Translations under genes and position numbers: made by a program
Source of the DNA: Agarophyton chilense
Taxonomy: Eukaryota; Rhodophyta; Florideophyceae; Gracilariales; Gracilariaceae
Reading direction: 5' to 3'
Assembly (NCBI GenBank): GCA_030374765.1
Contig: JARGXX010000093.1
Span: forward strand, 62,001-126,000
Length of the DNA stretch: 64,000 nucleotides
Shown here: in pieces, positions 42,501-53,408 of the stretch
How the letters are laid out: each line of letters begins with the position of its first letter
Numbering within the stretch: position 1 is the stretch's first letter
The notes under the pieces: model-generated
Databases searched by the model: none
Seen by the model: only the letters and a program-made list of their open reading frames with translations
Told to the model about the DNA's origin: nothing

Positions 42501-44045
42501 GCCAGTAGCCCGAATTGGCGTCGAGGGTAGAGAAAACAGTAGCGCTCCCAAGGGAGTCGATGTATTCGTCCATCCGAGGGATCGGGTACACATCCTTAAT
42601 GGTTACCTCGTTCAGGCGTCTGTAATCGATGCAGAAACGCCACGATCCATCCGGTTTCGGAACTAACACCACTGGTGAGGCCCAAGCGGACTGGGCAGGT
42701 TCAATTACGCCCGCTTTAAGCATCTTCTCCACCTGAGATTCTCCTCTTCCCGAGCTTTCGGTCCAGCCCTGTAAGGGTGTTGGGCAATAGGCCGAGTGTT
42801 CGGTAACAAGTCGATGCGGTGTTCTGTAATCCCAATAGTTCCAAGGGAACCATCGCACATGGGGGTAAATTCACGAAGCATGTGCCTCAGCTTCTCCCGA
42901 TGAGATGCGGGTACATGGTTGAGATCCCATTTCTCCAATTCCTGAACAGGATCCGTCTGGTCTGCTCTTGTGGTAGGGGCCGTAACCTCCTGAGGTTTAA
43001 AGTGTTCAGCGTGTGGAGCTGCAGTCGTATGCTCACCGTCTTCCGCGATTTCGGCATTGTCCTCCCCCTCCTTAGGGTCCGCCACACCAAGGACTTCTGC
43101 GATAGAGATCTTTGTAGGTACGACCGCATGCGGGTGTGGAAGAACAGAACCCAGGATCTGGTGTTTGACCAAATGCTGCGTTGTCTTTCCAAAGTTGGCT
43201 ACCAAAACCTTGAAAGGTTTATCCGGTTCCACGGAGACAACCCCATTTGCAAGGGCGAGTTGACGCCGCGTATACAGAGACGGGTTCGGTTGTACCATAT
43301 GCACACCAATTTGCTTGGTAACAACTGTGACCCAAACCTGGGTTTCTGGCGGGATAGCCACTGACTTCGCAACCTTTACCCGTGTAGACACCGGGTCCTT
43401 CTTCACAGATTTCTGCGCGACGGGGAGAGGGACGCGTGTTCCCGCTGCTCCCTGTAAGGGTTTACGAACGATTGGGATCGTAGAACCGTCTTCGAGTTCC
43501 ACAGTTCTATTCCGAGGACGGATGGCTTCCACGAAGCGGTCGCAAAAGTCACAACCCAGTATGACTGGTGCTGCAAGTGACTTGCATACAATAAAATCCA
43601 GTTGAACGAGATAGAAGCCTAACCTCACCATGAGGGAAATTGTACCCAGTGTCCGTAGCGGGTTGTTGTTCGCATCGGCGATATCCAAACGTGGACCGGT
43701 ACGAACTTGAACCCGGAGCAGCGGGGGTAACAATTCAACATGAATTAAGTTAGGAGCGGCTCCTGTATCCAGGACAGATATTTGACGAACCATAAACTGG
43801 TTGGACAGGCCGAAGTCGGCGAATACCTTATAATTCCGCTTGGCCATTACCATAACTCGATCCGGAATACGGAGATTACGGGACCGTATCCACGGGCGAC
43901 GGAGGACACTAAAGTATCCCGAGTTAACGTCGGTGTCAACCGTTTTCCTTGAAAGGATTGTCACAGCTGGGGAGCGAAGCTGGAGCGCCTCGGGCGTCTT
44001 CAACTCCGGCTTAGAAGACGCCCCTCCCGCAGGGGAGACTCCCAA
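39524..44045 (-). mobile_element. pol region of element B (protease, RT, RNase H, integrase)
   Basis: On the minus strand the order is: an aspartic protease (SVLDTGAAPNLIHVE near 43.75 kb), RT (YLDDIIVFS near 42.33 kb), RNase H (VDTDASANQVGCALF; TDHACLRWLLE), integrase zinc segment (HPGGRKLYLTLRRDF...CTNCAKN near 41.0-41.2 kb), integrase core and the GPY/F region (FSPIVDGPYRVVSVD near 40.27 kb). A long disordered tail follows. It is close in order to element A's pol but clearly a different lineage. Confidence 0.9.
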
Positions 44046-44047
44046 GT

Positions 44048-46078
44048 TTAGTTTTTCGAAGCGGACCCCACCGAATTCGGTGCAGCTGCCTCGAAGGGGA
44101 CCGGTTTTTCCCCGTTCGCGGGTACAAGTTCTGTATCCCTGTCAGCAAGGTGAGCTCGGAGTATCCTTTGTTCCTCATAGGACCTACTCGGGACTCGAGC
44201 TTTCTCCTCAGGGGTCAGAGCCTCGTACTGAGCGATAATTCGTGAACCCTCCCGCAGGGGAAATGTGCAGTCTGGTGCTTTGTGACCACGGAGGTAACAA
44301 AAATAGCAAATCAGCTCTGCCGGGTTCGGTTGTGGACGTGAATCCACGCGACGTGGTGCTGTATTCCTCCATCCGGGGCGAGAGAACCGAGCAGCGGTAT
44401 TCGCAAAAGGTAGCGATGCGGCTGGCACCCTCCGTCCGTGGGTATAGAGCGCTGGGTCTTCATCCGTAGTCGGAGCGGATGTCGACGGCAACTCAGACGT
44501 ACCCATAGATTCGGGGTTACTTCGCATGAATTGAATGTTATCATTGACCCCCACAGGGGCAGGGCCTCCTGCGAGTGACAAAGACGAGTTACCTCCATCG
44601 GCGAGGAGTGCACGTGTCGGCCGACTCTTTCGGTTCTGCCGGGCACGGAGAGTATTCCCCTCAGCCTGGGCGTACTGAACCAGTTCCAAGTAGGTCAGCT
44701 TGCGCTTCTCTTCCCGATGTCGGGCAACCAATGCCCTTATCGAGGGGTCCAAATCGTCCACAAACATGGAGCATCTTTCGTAGGCGGGGAATACATTCCC
44801 GCATCGGTGAAACGCTTTATTCAAGCGAGTTGAATACAACATTTCGGTTTCCATCGGCTTCTGCCGCGTATCCCTTAATGCAAGGATTGCTTCCTGAATC
44901 GCATTTCCAGTAGCGTATGACCTCAAGAGGTACTGAACCGCTTCGGGCCAGCACGCGACTGCCCCTTCCGAGGCTCGGGATGATCCACGGACGGAGTTGA
45001 ACTGGTCTTCAGCCATCCCCTTTAAGAAATAGGGTAATGCAAGATACGCTTGCGCTTCACTCATACCGAGGATGTCAGCCTCCTGGACGAACCTCGCAAG
45101 GAAATCGAGCACCAGAATTGGGTCTGTTCCTGTGAACTCCCTCTTCTGTAGGGTGATGCTCAGCCTTTTGATGTAGTCCTTGACCTTACCCGTTCCGCGG
45201 GATGTTCGATCTCCCGAAGGGTTATCCAACCGGTAATAGCGGTACGATAGCAGCTTCCGATAGAGAGGATTCGTCAGCTTCAGCTCCCTTAATCCAAGGT
45301 GTTTCCTACCCTTCTTCCCGGTACGGATTGCCCCTTGAGAGGTGTAAGTAGCCTTCGACCGAGTCGCCCGGGATGACCGGCGTCCATCTTCACTATCCGA
45401 AGATTCGGAGGACGAACTCGATGACGAGCGATTGGGATCGGAATCCAATAAATCCTCTTGGAGGTGAACCCTCTTCTTGGACTTGCGGCGGTCCCGTTTC
45501 GCGGAGCGGTGTTCTTCGTCTTCCAAAACGTCGGGTTTATCCTTCGAGGCTTCTGTGTCTCCGTCCATACGGATAATGGCCTCGAGGGTGTCCAGCCGAG
45601 CTCGGAAGCGTTCCGCTTGCACGCGGTGTTCCTCCACGAGGCTCCGGTACTCCTGGATAAAGACCCCAGGGGTACCAAAGCTTTCCAAAAGGGAGTTCAC
45701 ATCCCTCCTCAGGGTACGAAGATCATCGGCGACTCCCCGCACCTGGGCGTCCTCCACCTTGTAGCGGAGGGTAGTAACCTCCTGAAGGAGCTCGACGTGA
45801 GCCGCGTTGGCGATATCGATTCGAGTCTCCAGGCGCTGTAATTCAGGGTCGGCCCGACTTCGGGGTGCTGCTGAGAGGGTCTCCACCACTGGAGCTGCGC
45901 CCACAGCCACGACCTCTCGAGGACTTGAAACCACTGAGGGTGCTCTCCGAGTGTCCGGATCGATACCGGAATCGTTCCGGACTTCGGGAATTGAGCTCCT
46001 CGACCTAGGCGGGGCCGGGGGCACTGAATTCGCTTGACGGTTGGATCCAGTCCTGGAACCACGGGTAGTCGGCGACAT
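44048..46078 (-). mobile_element. gag region of element B
   Basis: This is a 676-codon stretch. It has a disordered Ser/Pro/Arg-rich start, a coiled-coil-like segment (about residues 85-180), a Ser/Asp/Glu tract, and a capsid-like domain (FTGTDPILVLDFLARFVQEA; FHRCGNVFPAYERCSMFVDDL). A single CCHC knuckle (CYFCYLRGHKAPDC) lies near the end. This is the standard gag plan of the family. Confidence 0.88.
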
Positions 46079-46285
46079 GCTGCAGACACGACACCGGCGA
46101 TTCGGGGTAACGATGAAATTCGATCACGAGATTCCCGGAGAACGGATGACGTAACACAAAACAAAAATAAAAACCAATTCCACCCTTTCCAAAGGGGAAC
46201 ACTACAACAAATCTTCACGACGGTGCTTCCTCTTCCAAGAGATATTCCAACACGTGGATGACCAACCCAAAAGTCCGAGAACGGA

Positions 46286-46303
46286 TTCTAAGTCGGGAGA
46301 CCA
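46286..46303 (-). other. PBS-like motif of element B
   Basis: On the minus strand TGGTCTCCCGACTTAGAA starts 2 bases inside the 5' LTR. It opens with TGG, as primer-binding sites complementary to a tRNA CCA end do, and contains the 15-mer shared with element A. Confidence 0.65.
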
Positions 46304-46305
46304 CT

Positions 46306-47228
46306 TGTGGAGCAAAACCCGGCGACGGGAAGTGCTCTCAAGGTGTTCGAAGCCTTGCTCCCTGGGGGAGGCAGACTCAGAGACAGAGCCCTCCGTTCCA
46401 CCCGTAGTGTGGGGTGTAACTCCCACGGGGGATTCCGGCAGTACTGACGGAGGTGAGGGGTAGAAACCGTTGGATTGGGAATGGGTATGGGTATCCCAAA
46501 AAATGGGGGAAAATCCGGCGAAGAGGAAAAACGGGGCGAGGGTCGGGCACTAACAGGCACCGGACCCGAGAACCAGAAAAGGGGCGAAACAACAAAAGAA
46601 ACCCAATACAGGGGCGAGAACCTGTCCTCGAAAGGAAACATAAAAAGCACGCAACAAGTAAGCAAAACCCCCACGGGGTATCGTGCACGCAGTTCGTCTG
46701 AGCGGTCCCAAGGGGGTGGTTGCACGGAACCCAAACGTGGGCACTCTCCGAGTGGAGTCGTGTCCCTACGCAGGCGTTGCTAACCAGAGCCCGTTCCGGG
46801 TTGTAAGGCCGAAACGATGGCGACGAAGAACCTCTAAAGGTATCGAAGACCAACCTTGGTTTCCCTTCACTCTGAGCTTCGGACTGTGAGATCTCGTCTC
46901 CCTAAGTAGGGCCCGCTAACTGAACTCTACTAATTACAGTAGTGCACACCTGCTCAGGGCCATACAGGTGGAGATCCCACTGTCAGGGCCCAAAAGTCCA
47001 ACGTTCTAACAAATATCCGAAAATCGGTGCCGAAATTAAGCCGCTTGTATCACGGGGCCAATCCAACCATGGGCCATCCGAATCTTTTCTTCATAGGCGA
47101 ACTCTAACCAGAAAACCGTTCCACCTCAGCACACCTTAGAGGGGATCATAGTCATAACCCTCGGAGGGTTCAACCCTCATTCTATGAGTTGCATCTTCAA
47201 GTATCCCCTAACTGGGCGTTGCTCTACA
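46306..47228 (-). repeat. 5' LTR of element B
   Basis: This 923-bp mate of 35447-36363 starts TGTGGAG and ends CTCTACA on the plus strand. It is followed immediately by Harbinger coding sequence. Confidence 0.95.
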
Positions 47229-49248
47229 CCAATCACAGGTGGTCGCCTCAGTCCCTTTTTCTTTATTGCCTCAACCAATGCCTGTCGTTTCAAAGATGGG
47301 GTGCCTTGACTCGCAGAACCATATAGGTCTTCCCTCCACTGCCCATAATTGAAAGATGAGTCCCATGCCTTCACATCTTGATTTCGTAAACATACTTCGT
47401 CATATGAAATGTCACTGGGCCCTGATGCTCCACTGTCCACACAAAAGTTGTCTAGTTTCATGCAAAAATGATAATTCTGGAACTCACAGCCACATCGTAT
47501 TCCAGAAAATTAAGAATACGCCACCTCGCAAAAAGCATGCCAAACGCCTGCTCTACATGCACACGTAGAGATGATAGATAATAGTTAAACCCATCTTACC
47601 ACCAAAATGTATGTCAACGCTTGGAGCGGAGACACCACGAAGATGTTCGGGATCTTCCTCTCTTGAGAGACACGCCCCAGGCGGAGGAGACGCGTCTCAG
47701 CGGAGCACAGAAACAGAGCCACTCTGAAAAGGCACGACGAAGTCGGGTGTAAGACCGAGGCCAATCCGGCGGGATATACCTAGAGTGTTTAGGTGAGCAC
47801 GACACAGTCCGGGGTGTGACCAATCCTAGGCGGAGTGGTACCACGGCGATTGTCGGAAAAGGAGCGAGGAAACACTCGTATGAGGTGGAAGAGCGAGGTG
47901 AGCGAGGCGGCCACTCATGAGAGCCAAGACGGAGAACAAGAGGAAAACGGAGGCGAAAACCTATACAGGGGCGAGAATAAGACAAGTGTCGGCGATTAAA
48001 TATGAACACACGGTGGTGGTAGCACTCTGGTCGACAGAGGGGGTGGATGAACTAACGTGCAACCGGCGCTCACGCAGTATGCGGTGAAGACGCGCCGAAG
48101 GCGAAAAGTTCAGAGCCAAGACTCCCTCCTTGGGATCTCCCAAGAAGATGTTTACTGGGGAGCAGTGCTCAACCTCCTAAGTACTGTGGCGCGCGGCCCC
48201 TGACAGTGGGCGCACGCCCGAAAAATAGACACTAAATGGCGATAGCGTAGCTAAATAAATACTGAAAATTACTAAGTAATACTAACCATTAGGTAGAATC
48301 CGGGCCACGTGTGGCACGCCCCGCACTCGAGCGTCGGCATCCGTGCAGTCCACGTGTTCCACCAGTGTGCACCTCCGGTCCTAACCGGCCGTCGGCACGC
48401 AAGAGCGATATAGCTTTTCATAGACCAAGCTAGTCCTCAATCGAGCGAAATCTCTAAGTCCTGGGAAGAAACCCCCTTGAAGATTGTCTTTTACAAAACG
48501 GCATCTGAGAGAGTGGAATCGGCGTTATCAGGCTTTACTTACAGAGATATGCCTCTTCTCTTGCTACCCAAAACATTTCTTGCAGTTTCTTCTCCTCGAG
48601 ATACGCCCCCCGTTTATACACAGCATGTGCCAAAGAATCATGTGTTGACCCAACACATCGTATAGAAACATCGAGAAATCGATACGAAGAATCCACCACG
48701 GCCTGAACTGGAAGAGAAAAATTACCCTTTCCACAATAGTAAGCCGCCGCATAACGACACAAGGGCTTCTTAATCTTCAGAGCTATACCGTCAATAGCCC
48801 CCACGAAACCGTAAAGAGGACTTAAAATGTTTCTGGAGTGTTTGAAACCCAATGCCACGCGTTCCAGATCATCGAAAGCCTTTAGAATTTCAGATAGCTT
48901 TAACGTTTTTTCAAGAGCCGCACATGTGTCATGAAACACTGCGTACGGTTTAGAAGCCCCAACCTGAAACGCAAGTATAGTATCTATATAACTCGCAACG
49001 GCAAGCATTCGAAATGTTACAACCAGTCTCATATCAAAAGAAATTGTGGGCCATTTAGCTCTGTTGCCCATGTACACATCTTTTTGTAGAAGAAGTCGCA
49101 CTTTTTCGTGAAGCTCACGAAATTCGTTCTTTGAAAGTCTGAAAGCGCGTTTAAAGGAGCTGTAATTAAGTCGCTGTTTGATTGTGTCAAATTCCAATGA
49201 ACAAATTGTTAATGACGAACGCCTTTCTTTTACACGTTTGGAAACCAA
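47229..49248 (-). pseudogene. Second PIF/Harbinger transposase, split by a solo LTR
   Basis: The N-terminal two thirds (49248-48535) include FVGAIDGIALKIKKP (first Asp), FSLPVQAVVDSSYRF, IRCVGSTHDSLAHAV and EEAYLCK, then LITPIPLSQMPF. The sequence then breaks at the LTR (47608-48495) and resumes at about 47602 with FNYYLSSLRVHVEQAFGML (catalytic Glu), ARWRILNFLEYD and LDNFCVDSGASG. It ends at 47229 at the LTR of element B, near the usual C-terminus. In-frame stops flank the insertion point and a one-base loss lies before LDNFCV, so it is dead. It is a diverged relative of the 33-kb copy. Confidence 0.8.
47608..48495 (-). repeat. Solo LTR inside the second Harbinger gene
   Basis: About 888 bp, with TGTATGTC at the left and TTTTACA at the right on the plus strand. 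CAAAA occurs at 47603-47607 and 48494-48498, overlapping the right edge by two bases, and is the likely target duplication. Internal blocks (a TACAGGGGCGAGAA box, CAGTACTTAGG, TTACACCCG, GAGAGGAAGATCC on the minus strand) are shared with the solo LTR at 61461-62296 and, more weakly, with the LTRs of element B. No internal element sequence remains. Confidence 0.75.
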
Positions 49249-50479
49249 TGACTCTTTTAAAAGAAATTACAAGCATCGGTTCAGATAAAAAACAACGGAG
49301 ACTTCCATAAATATTAGAGAGCTTCTAGTGCTGTTTCCCACCATGTGTTAGCCAGAAGTATTTGTGAAAATGTTGTATATGTAGATCTGCTGTTCAAATC
49401 GATACAATTAAAAGATAGTTAAACAGGAAAAACAGCAATGGAAAGCTTCGAAGGACAGTGACTGACGCACACTTGTGTACACGGATGATGATTGATTTGT
49501 AAGAATAAGACTGATTGAACGTCAAAAGCTGTACGCTGTTATCTCTTTATCGCAATTCAAACCAAATTCTCCGAACAAGAAGTTCATCGCCATGGAGAGT
49601 TTCATCGAAGTGCGATGACACTCACGAGTGGGAGAGGACGGCTTTGATCGGTTTCTTGATCGCGATGCAAACACGATGCACATTATGGAGAAATGGAATG
49701 TGGCCCGCGTCTGTAAACTAGCTCTGAATGCTTCTTACAGACGTTAATTTACTGTGTGCAATTCTTAGAAAAATCAAAATATTCGTTCACACTCATTCAC
49801 GTTCACGCTCGTTCACGCTTGTTAAGAACGGCCCTGAGAAGTAGGGGGTATCGTCTGACCTCCTTTTGGGGGCTCGTCGGCGACTTGTTTGTGCCAAGTT
49901 TGAGAAGTTTTTCAATTAAACGGGGGGTATTGTCATTGTTTTATCCAAAGTTTCGTGCAAAAGTGCTCCACTTGGACCCTGCAGGAAGCTATCTAAGTGT
50001 TTCTACGATGATGATTTTAACACGACATGGGTGAACTACACAAAATGATGACGTGCTGGACTTTAGTGAGTAGCGAGTAGGTAATATGCAATTGCATATG
50101 CAAGCGTGCTTTACGTAAGAGCTGAAGTGGCCGTTGTCCATTACATTTGTCAAGCAACGAAGAGGCAGCACCATACATGAAGGAAAAGCTTTAGATAGCT
50201 TCCTCTCTGCGAAGGTGGCTCCAAACGTTGACACAATTCTGCCACCATCCAGTCCAAAAAGAACAGCGCGCGCTCAATACTTCGTGCACTTCCCGCTTGT
50301 TGGCTGCAGGCGTTGCCTTTCTTTCACGAGTGTTCCGTACTTTCGCGCTTTCAATGATCCTTTTCGGACACTTAAGAAACCATGCCATGCTCAGAGCTAA
50401 CCTATGGCTCTTCACAAACATTAGGCCGTGAACCCATTATCCCCGCTCTTCTTTACAGTCCCAAACGGCTTCCTGCACC
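49249..50479. other. Intergenic stretch upstream of the orphan membrane protein gene
   Basis: There is no gene that I can support; short frames only. A degenerate tandem array of TTCACxCTCG-like units lies at about 49783-49822. The right part is the presumed promoter of the gene starting at 50480; no clear TATA box is seen. Confidence 0.5.
49783..49822 (+). repeat. Short degenerate tandem repeat (TTCAC units)
   Basis: TTCACACTCA, TTCACG, TTCACGCTCG and TTCACGCTTG follow one another. It is possibly a regulatory array or simply slippage. Confidence 0.6.
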
Positions 50480-51973
50480 ATGACGCATCTTCAAAGGCAT
50501 CCAGAGTATGGTCTACGCGCAGTTCATGACACCGAAATTGAGCACTACCTCGAGACACTCGACACTAAATATGGCTGCGAACCAACATTTGTGCAAACCG
50601 TTCTCGAGATCTCAAGCATTTACGAAGAAAACCTGTCGCCGAACACACTAACAGGTCTCAATCTGGACTATGACGTAATTCCGGATGACCCAACAGTGTT
50701 CTTCCATGAGATCTGCAATCTGGCACGTACCGCACCATTCACAGCAGCTGCTTGTTTAGATACGTCTTCTATCACTAGTGCATATTACAACGCCGCCACC
50801 GGAGGAGTGAAGGAACTGGAACGACCGTTTCGCGCGGCATTCTTTATAGACCGCTTTGTAACGCGTGTTCGAGATATGAAAGACCGGCGCGAAACTCCCT
50901 TTGCAGTTTTACAAGCTGTCGCTGCGGAACCGAAACTCGTTGACTTCTCAGAATATGTTTGCAGATATGAGATTTTCATTGGGCCGCAGGAATCAGACGG
51001 TCGTATTCAATCTGCAAGCTTTCCTGACCAGACTGTCATGCGAGCCGCGTTGTTGTGTATCCACCTTGCGTCAGGTCCAAATGTTACATACGAACAAATG
51101 ATGCACGCAAAGAGGATACGTGGGAGTTTACAAGATCAATTGAAGCCTAACTTTACACAGTTGCAAGATGAATATGATCGCTTTGTGCAGACGATGAATG
51201 AGGAAGAAAAGGTAAATGCTTTGATGTGCACGTTGGCCGGTCGCAATTTCTTAGTTGAACGCTCAGATGTCGCGCTCGCATGTTACTATTGGGACCCTAC
51301 AACCTTGAGAGAAGTACGCGTTGCGCTGCAGAAGTATGCGGAAGATGCAAATGGCCCCAAGTTGTACGGGTACTACCGGAGGATTGCTGTGGCATGGACT
51401 TTGGTTGTAAGCGGCGTTCTCCTGGCTATACTGGCTGGCGTTCTGAACTGGGGGAAACGAGAGAATCAATTTGAGCGTGTCAACGATGTGTTTCAGACGT
51501 TTCTTCTGGTCCTTTCCCTACCTGCGTTCACAGTTAAAATTGCCGCTACGAACGGAGAGCAAGCGATTAAGGACTGGTTGGTTGGTGCCTGTCGAATTTC
51601 TACAATGGAAGTACTTGAAAAGGAGATCCACAAACGCTTGAGAGGCAACAAGCGAAGAGGTTGGATTGCAATTCAACGCGTCAAGTGTGAGACGGATGAT
51701 AAGCAGAATTGGACTGCTCCGGATAATATGTGTTTCAAAACGTCGCACTTGAACGGTAATCTGCGTGCGAGACGTGATAGGACCATGGCGGATCTGGAAC
51801 TTGTGTTTGGTACAGATGGAAAGAGAGCGCGGTCTTGGGTTGAGTTATCTAACGAGACGAATATTTTGGGAAGGGATGTGAATCATTTGCAATTCACTTG
51901 TGGGACAACTCTTTCAAACAAGACTTCGGCTTTCTTTTCTCATACTCCGTCCAGAAGGGTTTGGTTTGCATGA
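50480..51973 (+). CDS. Orphan two-pass membrane protein
   Basis: This is a clean single-exon frame of 497 codons with an ATG in good context (ACCATGAC). I do not recognise the family. Residues 1-295 are a soluble helical domain without signal peptide. Residues about 302-323 (VAWTLVVSGVLLAILAGVL) and 338-355 (FQTFLLVLSLPAFTVKIAA) look like two membrane spans joined by a charged loop. Residues 360-497 are basic and soluble. With no signal peptide and two spans, both ends would face the same side. It is the first of four uninterrupted host-like genes that stand together in the only repeat-poor block of the window. Confidence 0.75.
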   Translation: MTHLQRHPEYGLRAVHDTEIEHYLETLDTKYGCEPTFVQTVLEISSIYEENLSPNTLTGLNLDYDVIPDDPTVFFHEICNLARTAPFTAAACLDTSSITSAYYNAATGGVKELERPFRAAFFIDRFVTRVRDMKDRRETPFAVLQAVAAEPKLVDFSEYVCRYEIFIGPQESDGRIQSASFPDQTVMRAALLCIHLASGPNVTYEQMMHAKRIRGSLQDQLKPNFTQLQDEYDRFVQTMNEEEKVNALMCTLAGRNFLVERSDVALACYYWDPTTLREVRVALQKYAEDANGPKLYGYYRRIAVAWTLVVSGVLLAILAGVLNWGKRENQFERVNDVFQTFLLVLSLPAFTVKIAATNGEQAIKDWLVGACRISTMEVLEKEIHKRLRGNKRRGWIAIQRVKCETDDKQNWTAPDNMCFKTSHLNGNLRARRDRTMADLELVFGTDGKRARSWVELSNETNILGRDVNHLQFTCGTTLSNKTSAFFSHTPSRRVWFA

Positions 51974-52193
51974 GTTTCGTGCACTTGTTTTTCGTGACTG
52001 TGTGAGTGATTTACATATGCGAATCGACGCAATACCACCAGGTTCTGCTCAAATCCCTCGCTATCATTTTTGAGTGTGCTCTAGAGGCGAGAAGCAGCAG
52101 ATGCATCGGACGGCGCCGATTGTTGTTTCGGTTTGACGAACTTCTAATTACATCAGATATCTGATAACTAATAACTTCCCTCGCCAATGTGTA

Positions 52194-53408
52194 TCATAGG
52201 CATAACTTTAAACTCTTGGGATCAACTGGAGGTAATGATGAGTCTCCTTCCCTGCATAGCATATTTTGAATGCGGACTTGCTCAGTTGTAAGAAACCTGA
52301 AAACCTCCTGTAGCAATGGTACAGAATACTTGTTCTCGCTATGAGGGTGAACTCCATGCTTGAGATCAACGGCTTTTGGATACGAAAAGCTAACTGTCCG
52401 TTTGTTCGAAAGCTTCTCTTGACAAAACTCTAGAGCACTCTGAGGATCACAGGCATTATCCGAATCCGAAACAATAACAAAAGTGGCCACTCTCTGCCGG
52501 ATGGGTTGGGTTATTTGATCTCTTTGAATTACACGAGCTGCTAGTGTAGTTGCAGTCACATGGCGTGCACTGACAGTTGAGATGTCAAATGGAAAAAGGT
52601 GTAGATCTAAGGCACCTAGGGCCGATAGGCTGAAGGAAGGCAATGGCTCTGTGTCATAGCCGAAGAAATGAACGAGTGGGGCAAGTACAACAAGTTTTTC
52701 AACTGCAGGAACCCGGGCTGCCAAGTTCATAGCTTGGACAGTACCCAAAGAATAACCGATGACAGAAACGGGACCTGGGAGAGAAGCAACGTCGCAATAC
52801 CGTTCAATGGGGTGGGATTCATAACGATAGTGATCGGATTCACAATACTTGGCGACTTGTGCTTCTAAGTCTGCGGGACAATCAGTACCGCTGAGAAGCT
52901 GCAGGGCACTCATTACGCCAGTGAACTGCTGCGGTGACAGTTCTTTCTTAAGCAGTGTTATGATAAGATCGGTAATTTCCTTAAACTCAGACGCATTTGG
53001 TGGCGTCATTACCGCAAGCTGCGTGATTCGATCGAAGTACTGTTTGAGCGCCGGATTTTGATTAATGACGGATGCCGCTATCTGAGCACCGAATTCTGAA
53101 GACATCAGCGTGTGCGGAAGACGCGAGTAGTGGAAGGCATGCCCCGCACCAGGCGGTGCGTATACATTGAAGCCGTTTTGGTGAAGGTATGTCACGAATG
53201 GACGCATTAGCTCTGGGCTGGATGCCAGTCCATGGAAAATAATCACAGTCCCATGAACTCGTTTCCCTGGTTGATGGAAACTATAGATGGCATGAGCGCG
53301 AGGACGTGCGTCTACGTCGGTACGCGTGGTAGCGATATACGACTCAACACGGCGCAAAGCGCGATTATATTGCGCGCTGGTTACCGAGAATGCCGGAAGT
53401 GAATTCAT
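52194..53408 (-). CDS. Alpha/beta hydrolase, putative serine esterase or lipase
   Basis: This is a single-exon gene of 404 residues with the alpha/beta-hydrolase fold. The strand before the oxyanion turn is GTVIIFHGLASS (His-Gly at 59-60). The nucleophile elbow is GYSLG (Ser220). The acid lies in VIVSDSDNACDP (Asp 315 or 317), and the His in DLKHGVHPH (351, 354 or 356). A 90-residue cap lies between strands, residues about 105-205. It has no signal peptide, so it is probably cytosolic or organellar. The closest general type is the monoacylglycerol lipase or S33-like group; the substrate cannot be told. It is tail-to-tail with the orphan membrane protein gene, 220 bp apart. Confidence 0.85.
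   Translation of the reverse strand: MNSLPAFSVTSAQYNRALRRVESYIATTRTDVDARPRAHAIYSFHQPGKRVHGTVIIFHGLASSPELMRPFVTYLHQNGFNVYAPPGAGHAFHYSRLPHTLMSSEFGAQIAASVINQNPALKQYFDRITQLAVMTPPNASEFKEITDLIITLLKKELSPQQFTGVMSALQLLSGTDCPADLEAQVAKYCESDHYRYESHPIERYCDVASLPGPVSVIGYSLGTVQAMNLAARVPAVEKLVVLAPLVHFFGYDTEPLPSFSLSALGALDLHLFPFDISTVSARHVTATTLAARVIQRDQITQPIRQRVATFVIVSDSDNACDPQSALEFCQEKLSNKRTVSFSYPKAVDLKHGVHPHSENKYSVPLLQEVFRFLTTEQVRIQNMLCREGDSSLPPVDPKSLKLCL

Larger units (their letters stand above)
35447..47228 (-). mobile_element. Ty3/gypsy chromovirus fossil (element B)
   Basis: This is an 11.8-kb LTR element on the minus strand. From its 5' end it carries: LTR (46306-47228), PBS-like motif, gag with CCHC knuckle, protease, reverse transcriptase, RNase H, integrase with GPY/F region, chromodomain, an open region on the opposite strand, purine tract and LTR (35447-36363). 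All parts are present, but the coding region is broken in a few places. No matching target duplication flanks it: CGTAG on the left, CCAAT on the right. The left neighbour is a WD-repeat fragment and the right neighbour a Harbinger gene, so the element may be a recombinant or its flanks were rearranged. Confidence 0.93.

Noticed and set aside
46377-46853. A 158-codon minus frame, repeated almost unchanged at 35518-35994
   Set aside because: It lies wholly within the two LTRs of element B; its duplication follows from LTR identity and it shows no domain.
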